23,458 nt of DNA, from positions 1 through 23,458 of the forward strand of contig DAIUEJ010000040.1 of assembly GCA_036845225.1 (NCBI GenBank). The letters run 5' to 3'. The stretch comes from FEN-680 sp036845225. GTDB taxonomy: Bacteria > Actinomycetota > Geothermincolia > Fen-727 > Anoxymicrobiaceae. Under the pieces are notes generated by a model. The model was given only the letters and a program-made list of their open reading frames with translations. It made no database searches and had not been told where the DNA came from. The position numbers and the translations under genes were made by a program. Shown here in pieces: positions 1 to 8,274 of this stretch. Position 1 is the first letter of the stretch, and each line of letters opens with the position of its first letter.

Positions 1-65
1 CCCCAGTCACAGCCGACGCCGCCGTCTGGTTAGTGCCGAAGGAAAACCAAGGTAAGAGACGACAG

Positions 66-100
66 AAAAGCAGCGGGACGCGCAGCCCGCTGCTTTTCCT
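66..100 (+). terminator. Rho-independent terminator of an upstream gene
   Basis: A 12-bp perfect stem (66-77 with 86-97, core GCAGCGGG/CCCGCTGC) closes an 8-nt loop, and its A-rich left arm pairs with a T-rich right arm that continues into CCTTTT. This ends a gene lying mostly to the left of the window. Bases 1-55 may hold the tail of that gene, but three frames are about equally plausible (stops at 31-33, 53-55, or beyond the hairpin), so no partial CDS is called. Bases 101-160 hold nothing recognisable. Confidence 0.8.
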
Positions 101-160
101 TTTCCCTGAACGGTGTTCCAGCCGCTGAAAAGAGCCGCGACGAAAAACGGACACAGACAT

Positions 161-189
161 TTGACTGGTCAGTTCTGATAGGTTATAAA
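161..189 (+). promoter_or_regulatory. SigA-type promoter for the 23-residue-repeat protein gene
   Basis: A -35 box TTGACT (161-166) and a -10 box TATAAA (184-189) are separated by exactly 17 bp; each differs from consensus at one base. Transcription should begin near 196, about 64 bases before the GTG start at 260. A short dyad, TGAC-TG-GTCA, overlaps the -35 box and could be a repressor half-site pair, but this is weak. Confidence 0.7.
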
Positions 190-243
190 AATTACCTACC
201 GCCCATCCCCGGTCGCGGCCGGGAGGCAGGTGGTTCACCGAAC

Positions 244-252
244 GGAAGGGGG
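244..252 (+). promoter_or_regulatory. Shine-Dalgarno that decides the GTG start at 260
   Basis: The purine run GGAAGGGGG lies 7 nt before GTG 260. The alternative upstream GTG at 230 has GGGAGG only 3 nt before it, which is too close. The 260 start is therefore preferred. Confidence 0.55.
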
Positions 253-259
253 TTGCACA

Positions 260-661
260 GTGTCTCTGATGCGAAGCGTGGGCAGATTTGCAGGCAAGAT
301 GGGCAGCAACAAGGAGATGATCGCCGGGGTCATGGAGGGAATGGACCCCCGTTCCGTCGCGCAGGCCATAAACGAGAACGCCGGCTTCATGGCCGCGATC
401 ATGTCCAACCTGGACCCCAAAGCGATCGCCGACTCCATGAACGATGGGCTCGAGTTCATGGGCGAGGTCATGAAGTACATGGACCCGCAGAAGGTCGCCG
501 ACATGATCAACAAGAACGAGCGCCTGCTGCCGCGTTATATCGAGTGCATCAACCCGAACGTCTTCACGCGCAGCGCGGGCACGGTGGTCTCGAAGCTGCG
601 GTATGCGACCTACCGTCTTCCGATGTTCCAGAAGCCAGGCGAGGAGCCGTCACAAGACTAG
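260..661 (+). CDS. Small protein built of 23-residue repeats, function unknown
   Basis: I do not recognise the family. From the GTG at 260 the product is 133 residues. After a short basic N-terminus (MSLMRSVGRF) come three consecutive 23-residue units and the start of a fourth. Each begins with (M/L/I)-(D/N)-P and continues as xx-(V/I)-Axx-(I/M)-Nx(N/G)xxF-Mxx-(I/V)-M: MDPRSVAQAINENAGFM, LDPKAIADSMNDGLEFM, MDPQKVADMINKNERLL, INPNVF. The spacing suggests a regular helical-repeat solenoid, with the hydrophobic positions Met-rich. There is no signal peptide or membrane segment, so it is probably cytoplasmic. The C-terminus is basic (KLRYATYRLPMFQKPGEE). The gene stands alone between its own promoter and terminator, so it is a monocistronic unit. 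An in-frame GTG at 230 would add ten residues. Function cannot be inferred. Confidence 0.75.
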   Translation: MSLMRSVGRFAGKMGSNKEMIAGVMEGMDPRSVAQAINENAGFMAAIMSNLDPKAIADSMNDGLEFMGEVMKYMDPQKVADMINKNERLLPRYIECINPNVFTRSAGTVVSKLRYATYRLPMFQKPGEEPSQD

Positions 662-684
662 GTCCCCGGATGAGCTGATCACAG

Positions 685-709
685 AGAGGCCCCCTGCGGG
701 GCCTCTTTT
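685..709 (+). terminator. Rho-independent terminator after the repeat-protein gene
   Basis: A 9-bp GC-rich stem (AGAGGCCCC/GGGGCCTCT, 685-693 with 698-706) and a 4-nt loop end in a TTTT run, 23 nt past the TAG stop. The following stretch 710-892 shows no gene and no convincing promoter. Confidence 0.85.
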
Positions 710-904
710 CTTGCGCGCTTTTGCAGCGCGGTCCGACCGGAACCGCAAGGGTTTTTGCGTTCACAGGCAGAACAACTGTGCCGAACGGACTTCGGGTACA
801 ACGTCGGTTATGGCCAGCCTTCCGCGTGACGGTCTGATGGAAAGGGGGGCGCGGGGGCCGGGAGGCTACGGGACCGACATCTCAATTATTCTTAGGAGGA
901 ACTC

Positions 905-1846
905 ATGAGAACAGGCAAGTCATTGCCGATGCTGGTCGCCGTCTTCCTGGTGGCCGTGATGGCGGTCGCCCTCGGAGCGGGCTGTGCCTCCAAGCCGGCT
1001 GCAAAGCCGCAGGTATCCAACCTCGATCCGTCGGCAGGGCCGACGGGCACGCAGGTGAACGTGGTCGGGAGCAATTTCGGTGACTCGCAGGGCAACAGCG
1101 TGGTGCACGTAGGGGTGAAGGTCGCGGACGTGGTGACCTGGAGCAACGTGCTGGTGACCTTCAAGATCCCGACCGGCTTGAGCGGCACCCTTCAGCCGGT
1201 CAGCATCCTGACCGCCGCCGGCGAGAGCAACGAGCTTATCTTCGGGCTCCAGACGACGAAGCCCAGCCAGCCGTCTGGTGACATCGAGAGCATCACGCCC
1301 GTTACGGCCATGCAGGCTTACGAGAAGAAGGCCGGAGTCAGCACGGCAGGATGGACGTTCAGCGTCGTGAAGCTGTCCGGCATTGACCCGACATGGAAGA
1401 TCGACCAGGGTGGGAAGGCGAAGGGCACGGCCACCTACTTCCTGCTGCACAACGTGCCGACCGCAAAGGTCAATCCAAACTGGACGATCATCGACGCTGC
1501 CGCCTCGTTCACGCCGCAGAAGCTGGCGACCGACGGCGCGCCCGCGGACCTTCAGATGACACTGCCGGCGCCGACTCCGCCGCAGCCGCCGGCGAAGACA
1601 CAGCAGCAGGTCATCCTGGACTACATCGCCTCGAAGGGCATCGACACTTCGGCCGTCACGATCACGCTGCTCAACGAGAGCAAGATCGACCCGACCTGGG
1701 AGCTCTTCAACGCCGACTGGCCGGCGGAGGCGCAGATACCAGACGCGAAGGTCGTGCTGCACAAGGAGAGCGGACAGTGGGTCGTCAAGAACTACGGGGC
1801 CGACGTGAGCAACACGCCGGGCATGCCGTCCGACCTGCTGAAGTGA
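905..1846 (+). CDS. IPT/TIG-domain lipoprotein with a duplicated C-terminal module
   Basis: This 313-residue protein is probably exported and lipid-anchored. A strong ribosome site (TAGGAGGA, 893-900) precedes the ATG. Residues 1-26 form a signal peptide (RTGK, then a long Val/Ala/Leu core) ending in LGAG-Cys27. That is a lipobox with an unusual Gly at -3, so lipidation is likely but not certain. Residues about 35-116 match an IPT/TIG immunoglobulin-like fold (DPSAGPTGTQVNVVGSNFG). The rest contains two related modules of roughly 75 residues, about 130-210 and 235-312. Each carries an IDPTW motif, then an LHxxxxxxW-like strand, then a (A/S)DL ending, and the two are linked by a Pro/Gln-rich hinge. 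No enzyme motif is visible; an extracytoplasmic binding or structural role is an inference. The gene is single and ends in a terminator shared with the convergent hydrolase gene. Confidence 0.8.
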   Translation: MRTGKSLPMLVAVFLVAVMAVALGAGCASKPAAKPQVSNLDPSAGPTGTQVNVVGSNFGDSQGNSVVHVGVKVADVVTWSNVLVTFKIPTGLSGTLQPVSILTAAGESNELIFGLQTTKPSQPSGDIESITPVTAMQAYEKKAGVSTAGWTFSVVKLSGIDPTWKIDQGGKAKGTATYFLLHNVPTAKVNPNWTIIDAAASFTPQKLATDGAPADLQMTLPAPTPPQPPAKTQQQVILDYIASKGIDTSAVTITLLNESKIDPTWELFNADWPAEAQIPDAKVVLHKESGQWVVKNYGADVSNTPGMPSDLLK

Positions 1847-1859
1847 GATAAGAAGCAAC

Positions 1860-1899
1860 AAGTGCGCCATTGGGGTCAGGCCCCGGTGGCGCACTTTTT
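1860..1899. terminator. Bidirectional terminator carrying a GGGGTCAG palindrome
   Basis: A 10-bp outer stem (AAGTGCGCCA/TGGCGCACTT, 1860-1869 with 1887-1896) is followed by TTTTTG. The loop is itself a palindrome, GGGGTCAGGCCCC (1872-1884), which is one of the dispersed copies in this window. It lies between two convergent genes and could stop transcription from both sides, more strongly on the plus strand because of its T run. Confidence 0.75.
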
Positions 1900-1903
1900 G
1901 TTA

Positions 1904-4117
1904 TCAGAGCCTGCCCAGAGGAGTGTAGTCGACCCAGGTCGGCCCGGCCCAGCCCATGTGGCCGTCATCCTGGATGACCCTCAGGTAATAGAAAGAGTTC
2001 TCGCGGAAGGACGGGTCCTTCCAGTCGACGACAGCCTCCGGGCCGCTGCCGCCACCATGCCAGGCCGCGCTGTAGCCTTTCGAATCGAACTTGACCAGTT
2101 CGACGAGCTCGAGGCATGAAGTGCCGACCACGTGCCCCGTGACGTGCACCTCCCCGTCGGAAGCCATCTCCGCGCCGTGAGGCACGCCGTTGACCCGGAA
2201 CTCGATCAGCATCCTCGCGCCGGTGGTGCCGCAGACGCGCCTGTCCTTGAGAGACTGCCAGGCGGCCTCCCGAGTGACCGCCGTGGCGAAGATGCCCGTG
2301 ATGCCGCCGCTGTACAACTGCGACGGCGCCCTTCGCGGATCCACGCCGACGATGTGCTCGTCCGAACCCGCCACGAGCCCGAACCGGTGCCCCGCGGCGA
2401 GGGCGTCGCGCACGTAGCTCCTCGACTTCGTACCGGCGTACTCCTTTCCGAGCACCGCCCGCATAACCGTGCCTCGCACGCCTTCCACAAGCGCGACGTG
2501 CGAGATCGGGCGAGGGCAGCCGTAGAACTCGGAGTTGCCATGACGCGAATAGACCTCGACCAGGCGCTGCAGCCCTGCGCCTTTCTCGTGACCGCGCGGC
2601 CCGAAGTCGAAATGCATCTCTCCGGCGTGCGTCTTCCAGGCGGTGTGGTGCGGGACCACCATGACATCGCGCCCTTCGAGCGCGGCGAGCAGACCCTCCG
2701 GCGTGGAGTAGTCCGGGTTGGTCATCGGCAGGAAGATCGGCATCTCGTCGGGACCGAAGAGCACGTTGCGGTGCCCGAACACATTGTTCGTCCACTCGTA
2801 GGTCCGGAAAGTGACGAACTCCCCGGTCCTGCAGTAGTCGTCCGCGAGGCGCATCATGAGCGACAGTTCTTCCGGGCTGCGGGGGCGCTCTTCTCCGAAG
2901 CTCCAGTTGTCATGGTCGGAGACGGCCGTGAAGTCCCTGCCCATCAGGTCGCGCGCCCTGTGGTACAGATACCACGGCTCCTGGGTCCCGTCAGAGACAA
3001 GAGAGTGCGTGTGCATATCGCCCCACAGCAGGCGGCCCGGCGCTCCGCTGCACACGATGGGATTGCTGGTCCCCTCGAGCCTCTGCTCGGACCAGCACAC
3101 GTGCAGGCGCGCTATGCCCGGCCCCTTTACCCGCGCCTGGAACCTGGCCACCCCGTCACCGCTCTCCGGCATCACGACTTCAGCCGGCGCCTCGAGGTTG
3201 CCCTCGGGTTGAATGAGGAGCTTGCCTCCCGTGGCTGGCGACAGCAGGCCGCGCGAGTCCAGGCACCTCACGAGCACGCGGACCATCTCCCCCGGAGCGG
3301 CGAGTGTGGGCGCGACGACGTCGATACCGGCCGGCGCCCCGCCCACGGCATCGAGCCTCGGGACCGCCGAGTCCAACCAGTAGTCGCCGTTCGCGCAAGA
3401 GTCGACCTCGATCGCGAACTCTGTGCTCATGGTGCCCAGCGGCGGCCGCAACCCGGAGCCTTCGCCGAGCGAAAACTCCACCGTGTCGCCCTCGTCGAGC
3501 GAACCGCGTTCCAGCCGCACGGTTACCTTCAAGTTCTGGAGGAAGACGTCGCGCGGGTCGATCTGCTCCAGCTTCCTTCCGATCTTCTGGAGGAACTTGC
3601 GCTTGAGCCACCTCAGCTGAGTGCGGTCCATCGCTTTTTCCATGAGGGAGACCGAGAGCTCGACGTCCGGCCGCGACGAACGCACCACGAGGTAGTTGGC
3701 CTTGGACGGGTCGCGGCGCTGGAGGGTCCCCCACCCGTTGGCCCACTGGAGCCGGAGTTGCCAGGCGTCCGCCCTCAGACGCAGGACACTCCCCGGGCAG
3801 AGGCGGACAGAACCGCCTTCCGTGATCCCGCCGGGTCCGACGCGATAGACGAGCTTCACCGGAACGGGCTCGCCGCCCGCTACGACTGCGCTGGGAACGA
3901 TCTCAAACGAGCCGCTCACCATCGGCGACCGGATGGGCTCCCCCCTCTCGCCGCGCAAGGTTTTCACGAAGATGAGAAAGACGAGAAAGAGGCCGAGCGG
4001 TGGCACGATTATCAGGGCGCCGAGCGACACACCAACAATGACGGCTAACTTTATGATGAGCTTCCTGTTCCGCAAGCAGGCCCCCGTTTCCACTCCAGCT
4101 CCGCGCGTCACACGCAT
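1904..4117 (-). CDS. Membrane-anchored PHP-fold / DUF3604 metal-dependent hydrolase
   Basis: The product is 737 residues from the ATG at 4117. One long hydrophobic stretch near residues 20-52 (LIIKLAVIVGVSLGALIIVP) should anchor the protein in the membrane. Residues about 60-350 are beta-rich, Ig-like in character and without catalytic motifs. The catalytic part begins at GDMHTHS (His369, His371), followed by VSDHD (His402, Asp403), TYEW (Glu441), VVPHH (His490/491), EVYSRHG (Glu521) and AGSDEH (Asp586, His588). This ordered set of metal ligands is typical of PHP-superfamily DUF3604 proteins, usually phosphoesterase-like with unknown substrate. The C-terminus is a beta-sandwich. In-frame starts exist up to 4189, but they would run into the divergent promoter region, and no start has a good ribosome site. 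The gene is single and faces away from the acylase gene. Confidence 0.8.
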   Translation of the reverse strand: MRVTRGAGVETGACLRNRKLIIKLAVIVGVSLGALIIVPPLGLFLVFLIFVKTLRGERGEPIRSPMVSGSFEIVPSAVVAGGEPVPVKLVYRVGPGGITEGGSVRLCPGSVLRLRADAWQLRLQWANGWGTLQRRDPSKANYLVVRSSRPDVELSVSLMEKAMDRTQLRWLKRKFLQKIGRKLEQIDPRDVFLQNLKVTVRLERGSLDEGDTVEFSLGEGSGLRPPLGTMSTEFAIEVDSCANGDYWLDSAVPRLDAVGGAPAGIDVVAPTLAAPGEMVRVLVRCLDSRGLLSPATGGKLLIQPEGNLEAPAEVVMPESGDGVARFQARVKGPGIARLHVCWSEQRLEGTSNPIVCSGAPGRLLWGDMHTHSLVSDGTQEPWYLYHRARDLMGRDFTAVSDHDNWSFGEERPRSPEELSLMMRLADDYCRTGEFVTFRTYEWTNNVFGHRNVLFGPDEMPIFLPMTNPDYSTPEGLLAALEGRDVMVVPHHTAWKTHAGEMHFDFGPRGHEKGAGLQRLVEVYSRHGNSEFYGCPRPISHVALVEGVRGTVMRAVLGKEYAGTKSRSYVRDALAAGHRFGLVAGSDEHIVGVDPRRAPSQLYSGGITGIFATAVTREAAWQSLKDRRVCGTTGARMLIEFRVNGVPHGAEMASDGEVHVTGHVVGTSCLELVELVKFDSKGYSAAWHGGGSGPEAVVDWKDPSFRENSFYYLRVIQDDGHMGWAGPTWVDYTPLGRL

Positions 4118-4121
4118 GCAG

Positions 4122-4129
4122 ACTATAGT
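4122..4129. promoter_or_regulatory. Possible symmetric -10 element between divergent genes
   Basis: The palindrome ACTATAGT reads as TATAGT on both strands and sits 4 nt upstream of the minus-strand ATG at 4117. It could serve as a -10 box in either direction: near-leaderless transcription of the hydrolase, and a roughly 180-nt leader for the acylase. No -35 match is present on either strand, so this is tentative. Confidence 0.3.
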
Positions 4130-4312
4130 GTAATGCAAAACGGCCGCCAGGTACTCCGGGGCGGTCGTGAGCCGGCCTTGTGTTATCATTTCAATGCCCG
4201 CGGCGCACCGGTCGCGCCTCCTGAGAGGCCATCGATTCGCCGCGTTTCACGCGATAAACATCCGTCCCTCGCCGGCCACGGCAGGGAGCGAAGTCAACTG
4301 CGAGGTGCACAA

Positions 4313-6793
4313 ATGCGAAAGGCCGCGAGAATATTCCTGCTCGGCGCGCCGGCAGCGGCGTTCGCCGGCGCGGGGTACCTGGCCTTGAGGCTGAAGCTCT
4401 CGATGCCTCGCACCAGCGGGTCGCTCCGCCTGGCCTGCCTCGATGACGAAGTGGAAGTCATATACGACCATGCCGGCATACCCCACATCACCGCCGGCAG
4501 CGACCTCGACGCTTTTCGCGCGCTCGGTTTTGTGATGGCGCAGGACCGCATGGTCCAGATGCAGACGATGTTGCGGCTCGCGACCGGAAGGCTCGCCGAA
4601 GCCATCGGTACCATGGGCGTGGACATGGACAGGTTCATGCGCACCATAGGCCTGACACGCATCGCCGAAGAGTTTGCCGGAGGAATGGACCCCGAGTCCC
4701 GAGAGGCGCTCGCTGCCTACTGCGACGGCGTCAATGCGTACATCGCGCGCTCGGCGACCAGGCTGCCCTTCGAGTTCATGTTCCTGAAAGGCAGGCCCGA
4801 GCCGTGGACCCACGCCGACTGCCTGACCCTGGGGCTTCTCACGACCTGGCTGCTCGACTCGTTCTGGCTGGCGGACCTCATGCGGGAGAGACTGATCAGG
4901 AGCATCGGACTCGAGCGCGCCATGGAGCTGCTGCCCGAGACCGCGCCCTGCAACAACCCGCCGGTCAAAGTCGACGGTCCCGGTCCGGCCGCCGAGACCC
5001 TTGAGCCCGGCGAGGAGATCGACTGGGGATTCGACGCGGAGCCGGCCGGAGGCCGATGGGTGTCGCGAGCCGGAGGCCTTGCGGCGCGCACGGTGGCGGG
5101 CTCGAACAACTGGGCCATCTCGGGCGAGCGCACCACCACCGGCAAGCCGATCCTCTGCGGCGACCCGCACATCCAGCACAACGCCCCGGGGATGCTCTAC
5201 CTCTGCCACCTGACGACCCCGGGCAGCGACATCATCGGGGCCGGCTTCCCCGGCCTTCCCGTGATACCGTACGGGCACAACGGCTACTGCGGCTGGACCG
5301 CCACCAGCCTCTGCCCCGACACGCAGGACCTTTACGTCGAGACGTTTGAGTCCGAGGACTCCGACCGGTACCTCTTCGAGGGCGAGTGGCACGACGCCGA
5401 AGTCCTCACCGAGGAGGTCAAGGTGCGGTTCGGCAGGGACCGCACGCTGCGCATCCTCGTCACCTGCCACGGCCCCATCATCAAGCGCAAGGGCAACAAG
5501 GGGCTGGCGCTCAAGTGGGTGAGCCAGGACACCTCGCTCGACTCCCTGAACGCGATGCTCAAGCAGAACCGCGCACGTTCGTGGGACGAGTTCGTCGGCT
5601 CCATGGAGAACTTCGTCGGCCCGGCGCTGAGCCAGGTCTACGCGGACGTCGACGGCAACATCGGGTACATGGCTTCCGTCAAAGTGCCCCGCCGCGCCAA
5701 GGGGGACGGAACCATCCCGTATCATGGCGCCGGGGGCGACTGCGAGTGGGAAGGCTACGTGCCGTTCGAGGACATGCCCCGCGCTCTGAACCCCGAAGAA
5801 GGCTTCATCGCCACGGCGAACTCCAAGATAGTAAGCGAGGGTTTTCCGGAGCTCATCACGCGCGCATGGGAAGCTCCATACCGCAACGGCCGCATCTCCG
5901 CCCTGTTGAGGACCAGGGACAAGTGGTCCCCGGACGACATGCGGGCGATACACGCCGACACGTTCACCTACCCGGGCAGGACGTTCGCCGAATCGGTGGC
6001 GCGCGCGGTGGCGACGCCCGCCGCGGACCGCATGTCTCCTGCGGCTCGCGAAGCCGCCGGCCGACTGGCTGCCTGGGACCACCAGGCACGCGCCGAGTCC
6101 GTCGAGACCACCATCTACTTCTATGCCTGGCACCACCTGTGCGAGACACTGCTCCGGCACCGGCTCGGGAGCACGCTCTACGGCGAATACACCTGCTCGT
6201 GGACGAGCGTCAGCCTCGCCCTGGAAAATGTCATCTCCATGCGAGACCCTTACTGGCTCCCGCCGGGAATGGGCACCCTGGAGGACGCGGTGCTCGATGC
6301 CCTGGAGAAAGGGGTTGCCGAGGTTGCGGGGGTCTACGGGACTGGCGACCAGTCGGCCTGGAAGTGGGGCCGCGTCCATTACCTGACCTGCCAGAACCTG
6401 CTCGGGCTCTTCTGGCCCCTGGACAAGATATTCAACGTGGGGCCCGTTCCCCGCGACGGCGAGGGCGACACGGTCAACGCTTCGCCGCCGTCGAGCGAGT
6501 GCCTGACACAGTTGCTGGCGCGCGGGACGATGGGCGGCTGCACGGAGATGGCGATCCTTCCCGATTGCAGCAGCCACGCCGCGTACGCCGGGCCGGTCCT
6601 GCGCATGATAATCGACTTCAACGACCTCGACAGCTCGAGGGCCGTGCTGGACGTCGGCCAGTCGGGCCACAGGCTCAGCCCGCACTACAAGGACCACTTC
6701 CCTGTGTGGTGCAAGGTGGATTACCTGCCGCTTCCGTACAGCAGAGAGAAGGTGCTGGAGCAGAAGGCGAGCGCGCTGCGGCTCTTTCCCTAG
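4313..6793 (+). CDS. Penicillin acylase family (Ntn-hydrolase) protein
   Basis: The product is 826 residues from ATG 4313, which has GAGGTG seven bases upstream. The N-terminus (RKAARIFLLGAPAAAFAGAG) is a signal or anchor segment, so the enzyme acts outside the membrane. Members are made as a precursor that cleaves itself before a Ser, which becomes the N-terminal nucleophile of the beta chain and hydrolyses amide bonds (beta-lactam side chains, acyl-homoserine lactones, other N-acyl compounds). Here the cleavage site is VAG-Ser264-NNWAISG, followed by the conserved TGKPILCGDPH and PGxPVIPYGHNG-like blocks, giving an alpha region of about 263 and a beta chain of 563 residues. The usual oxyanion-hole Asn before VYAD..GNIGY appears as Ser440 (PALSQVYADVDGNIGY). 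The substrate cannot be read from sequence. The stop overlaps that of the convergent kinase gene, with no terminator visible. Confidence 0.88.
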   Translation: MRKAARIFLLGAPAAAFAGAGYLALRLKLSMPRTSGSLRLACLDDEVEVIYDHAGIPHITAGSDLDAFRALGFVMAQDRMVQMQTMLRLATGRLAEAIGTMGVDMDRFMRTIGLTRIAEEFAGGMDPESREALAAYCDGVNAYIARSATRLPFEFMFLKGRPEPWTHADCLTLGLLTTWLLDSFWLADLMRERLIRSIGLERAMELLPETAPCNNPPVKVDGPGPAAETLEPGEEIDWGFDAEPAGGRWVSRAGGLAARTVAGSNNWAISGERTTTGKPILCGDPHIQHNAPGMLYLCHLTTPGSDIIGAGFPGLPVIPYGHNGYCGWTATSLCPDTQDLYVETFESEDSDRYLFEGEWHDAEVLTEEVKVRFGRDRTLRILVTCHGPIIKRKGNKGLALKWVSQDTSLDSLNAMLKQNRARSWDEFVGSMENFVGPALSQVYADVDGNIGYMASVKVPRRAKGDGTIPYHGAGGDCEWEGYVPFEDMPRALNPEEGFIATANSKIVSEGFPELITRAWEAPYRNGRISALLRTRDKWSPDDMRAIHADTFTYPGRTFAESVARAVATPAADRMSPAAREAAGRLAAWDHQARAESVETTIYFYAWHHLCETLLRHRLGSTLYGEYTCSWTSVSLALENVISMRDPYWLPPGMGTLEDAVLDALEKGVAEVAGVYGTGDQSAWKWGRVHYLTCQNLLGLFWPLDKIFNVGPVPRDGEGDTVNASPPSSECLTQLLARGTMGGCTEMAILPDCSSHAAYAGPVLRMIIDFNDLDSSRAVLDVGQSGHRLSPHYKDHFPVWCKVDYLPLPYSREKVLEQKASALRLFP

Positions 6794-8274
6794 GGCAGTT
6801 CCTTTTCCCAGTCACGGAAAGTGAACTCGAAGACCGCCCCGCCGTCGTTGTGCGCGCTTATCTCGCCACCGTACACCCCGATGATCTTCTGGACGGTGGC
6901 GAGGCCGATGCCGGTCCCGCCTTCTTCTCCCCTGTAGAAAGCCTCGAAGAGATGGCCGAGGTCGTCCGGGCTGATGCCAGGGCCGTTGTCCCTGACCACG
7001 TACCGGTGCGCGCCGGTTGAGTCCTTGCCCAGGTAGGAGACCTCGACCACCGGCTTGTCCGAGGTGTCGAACTTGATGGCGTTCGCTATCAGGTTCGAGA
7101 AGAGCTGATAGACGTGTGCCGCGTTCGCGTGCAGAGTCCCGAGGTCGTCGGACACCTTCACCTCGACGCCTCTTGCCTTCAGGTCCGGCGCGCGCTCCTC
7201 CAGGACCTGGGAGACCGTCTTCGAGACCGGGACGCTGGCGACCGACACCGGTGTCTGCCCTGCCTCAGCGAGCTTGAGGAGCTCGTCGATCAGGTCGAGG
7301 GTGCGGCCGGCGTTCTCGCCTATCATGTGTGCCATGTCGCTTATGGTCACCCCGGCCTCTTTGTAAAGCTGCGGTGAGGACTGCACCTCATCGACGAGCA
7401 GGCTGCTCGCCATCACCACCGAGGACATGGGCCCCTTGAGGTCGTGCGATACCGTGTGGGCGTACTGCTTGAGCTCCTCATTAGTCCTCTTGAGCTGGGC
7501 GGCCATCCGGTTGAGTGCCATCGCCACCTCCTGGAGCTCGTCCCTGCGCCCGGTGTCCAGAACGAGGTCGAGGTCGCCTTTCCCGATCTGCTCAGCGCCG
7601 TCCTTGAGAACTGCCACCGAACGAGAGATGTCGCGCACCAGGACGAACGAGATCACAGCGAAGATTATGAGGCCGATGGGGGCGAGAACCACCGGCACCA
7701 GCCGCGCGGTGTTCGAGGCGTCCTTGGACTGCGCGTCCGCCTCCGCGGCGTTCGTCTGCTCGGCGGCGGTAACCGACTCGAGGCCCGGTACAAAGGTTTC
7801 GTGGTAGGCGTTCTGCGCCTTGGTGGCGAGAGCGACCGCCTGCGTGTAATCGCCGGCCATGCTGGCGGCGATCGCCTGGTCCACGTTCGAGCCTATCAAG
7901 GTGTAAGTCCTGCGTATCGCCTGGACGCGCATAAGCTCGCTCGACTGGCGGTCCCCGAGGTCGGACGCGCCCGAGAGGTTGATGTTGTCCCGGAGAGATG
8001 TCTCCCACTGGGCGAACGCCGCTTTGACGCGCGGGTTGTAGTCGACCTGCTCAACACTCCTGCCGCCGGAGATGATGAGGTCATCAGCCCTGTCGACTTC
8101 CAGGCCCGAGTACTTTGCAACTGCCTGCGCCTGCGTGAGCCGCCGGAGTGACAGGCGCACCTGGTCGTCACGCTGGTCTGCGACCCCGGTGGCATACAGG
8201 ATGCCGAGGATGATGAGCAGGAACACCAGGAACTCTATGGCTGACCCCAGTATGAGGCGATTTCTAACCGACAT
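6790..8274 (-). CDS. Membrane sensor histidine kinase with HAMP domain
   Basis: The product is 494 residues from ATG 8274, with AGAGG five bases upstream. TM1 is at about 8-30 and TM2 at about 191-213. They flank an extracytoplasmic, mostly helical region of 160 residues resembling four-helix-bundle sensors (RRLTQAQAVAKYSG, MAGDYTQAVALATKAQNAY). A HAMP linker occupies about 214-266. The HisKA domain carries the phosphoacceptor in YAHTVSHDLKGPMSS (His277). The ATPase domain has the N box NLIANAIKF (Asn394, Asn398), G1 DNGPGIS (Asp429) and G2 GTGIGLA (453-458). All catalytic boxes look intact. No response regulator lies in the window, so it is an orphan kinase here. Its divergent neighbour is the proline-rich membrane protein. 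The reading frame stays open far upstream on this strand, but that part is antisense to the neighbour and has no kinase features. Confidence 0.92.
   Translation of the reverse strand: MSVRNRLILGSAIEFLVFLLIILGILYATGVADQRDDQVRLSLRRLTQAQAVAKYSGLEVDRADDLIISGGRSVEQVDYNPRVKAAFAQWETSLRDNINLSGASDLGDRQSSELMRVQAIRRTYTLIGSNVDQAIAASMAGDYTQAVALATKAQNAYHETFVPGLESVTAAEQTNAAEADAQSKDASNTARLVPVVLAPIGLIIFAVISFVLVRDISRSVAVLKDGAEQIGKGDLDLVLDTGRRDELQEVAMALNRMAAQLKRTNEELKQYAHTVSHDLKGPMSSVVMASSLLVDEVQSSPQLYKEAGVTISDMAHMIGENAGRTLDLIDELLKLAEAGQTPVSVASVPVSKTVSQVLEERAPDLKARGVEVKVSDDLGTLHANAAHVYQLFSNLIANAIKFDTSDKPVVEVSYLGKDSTGAHRYVVRDNGPGISPDDLGHLFEAFYRGEEGGTGIGLATVQKIIGVYGGEISAHNDGGAVFEFTFRDWEKELP

Noticed and set aside
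920..1894. 324-codon minus-strand open frame opposite the IPT lipoprotein
   Set aside because: Low-complexity Arg/Leu composition, no ribosome site, and opposite a gene with a signal peptide and strong Shine-Dalgarno.
2132..4048. 638-codon plus-strand open frame
   Set aside because: It is the antisense shadow of the DUF3604 hydrolase gene. Its product is rich in Arg/His/Pro with no domain; the minus-strand gene has a full set of metal-binding motifs.
4247..6697. 816-codon minus-strand open frame
   Set aside because: It is antisense to the penicillin acylase gene, which has clear catalytic motifs. Long antisense frames are expected at this GC content.
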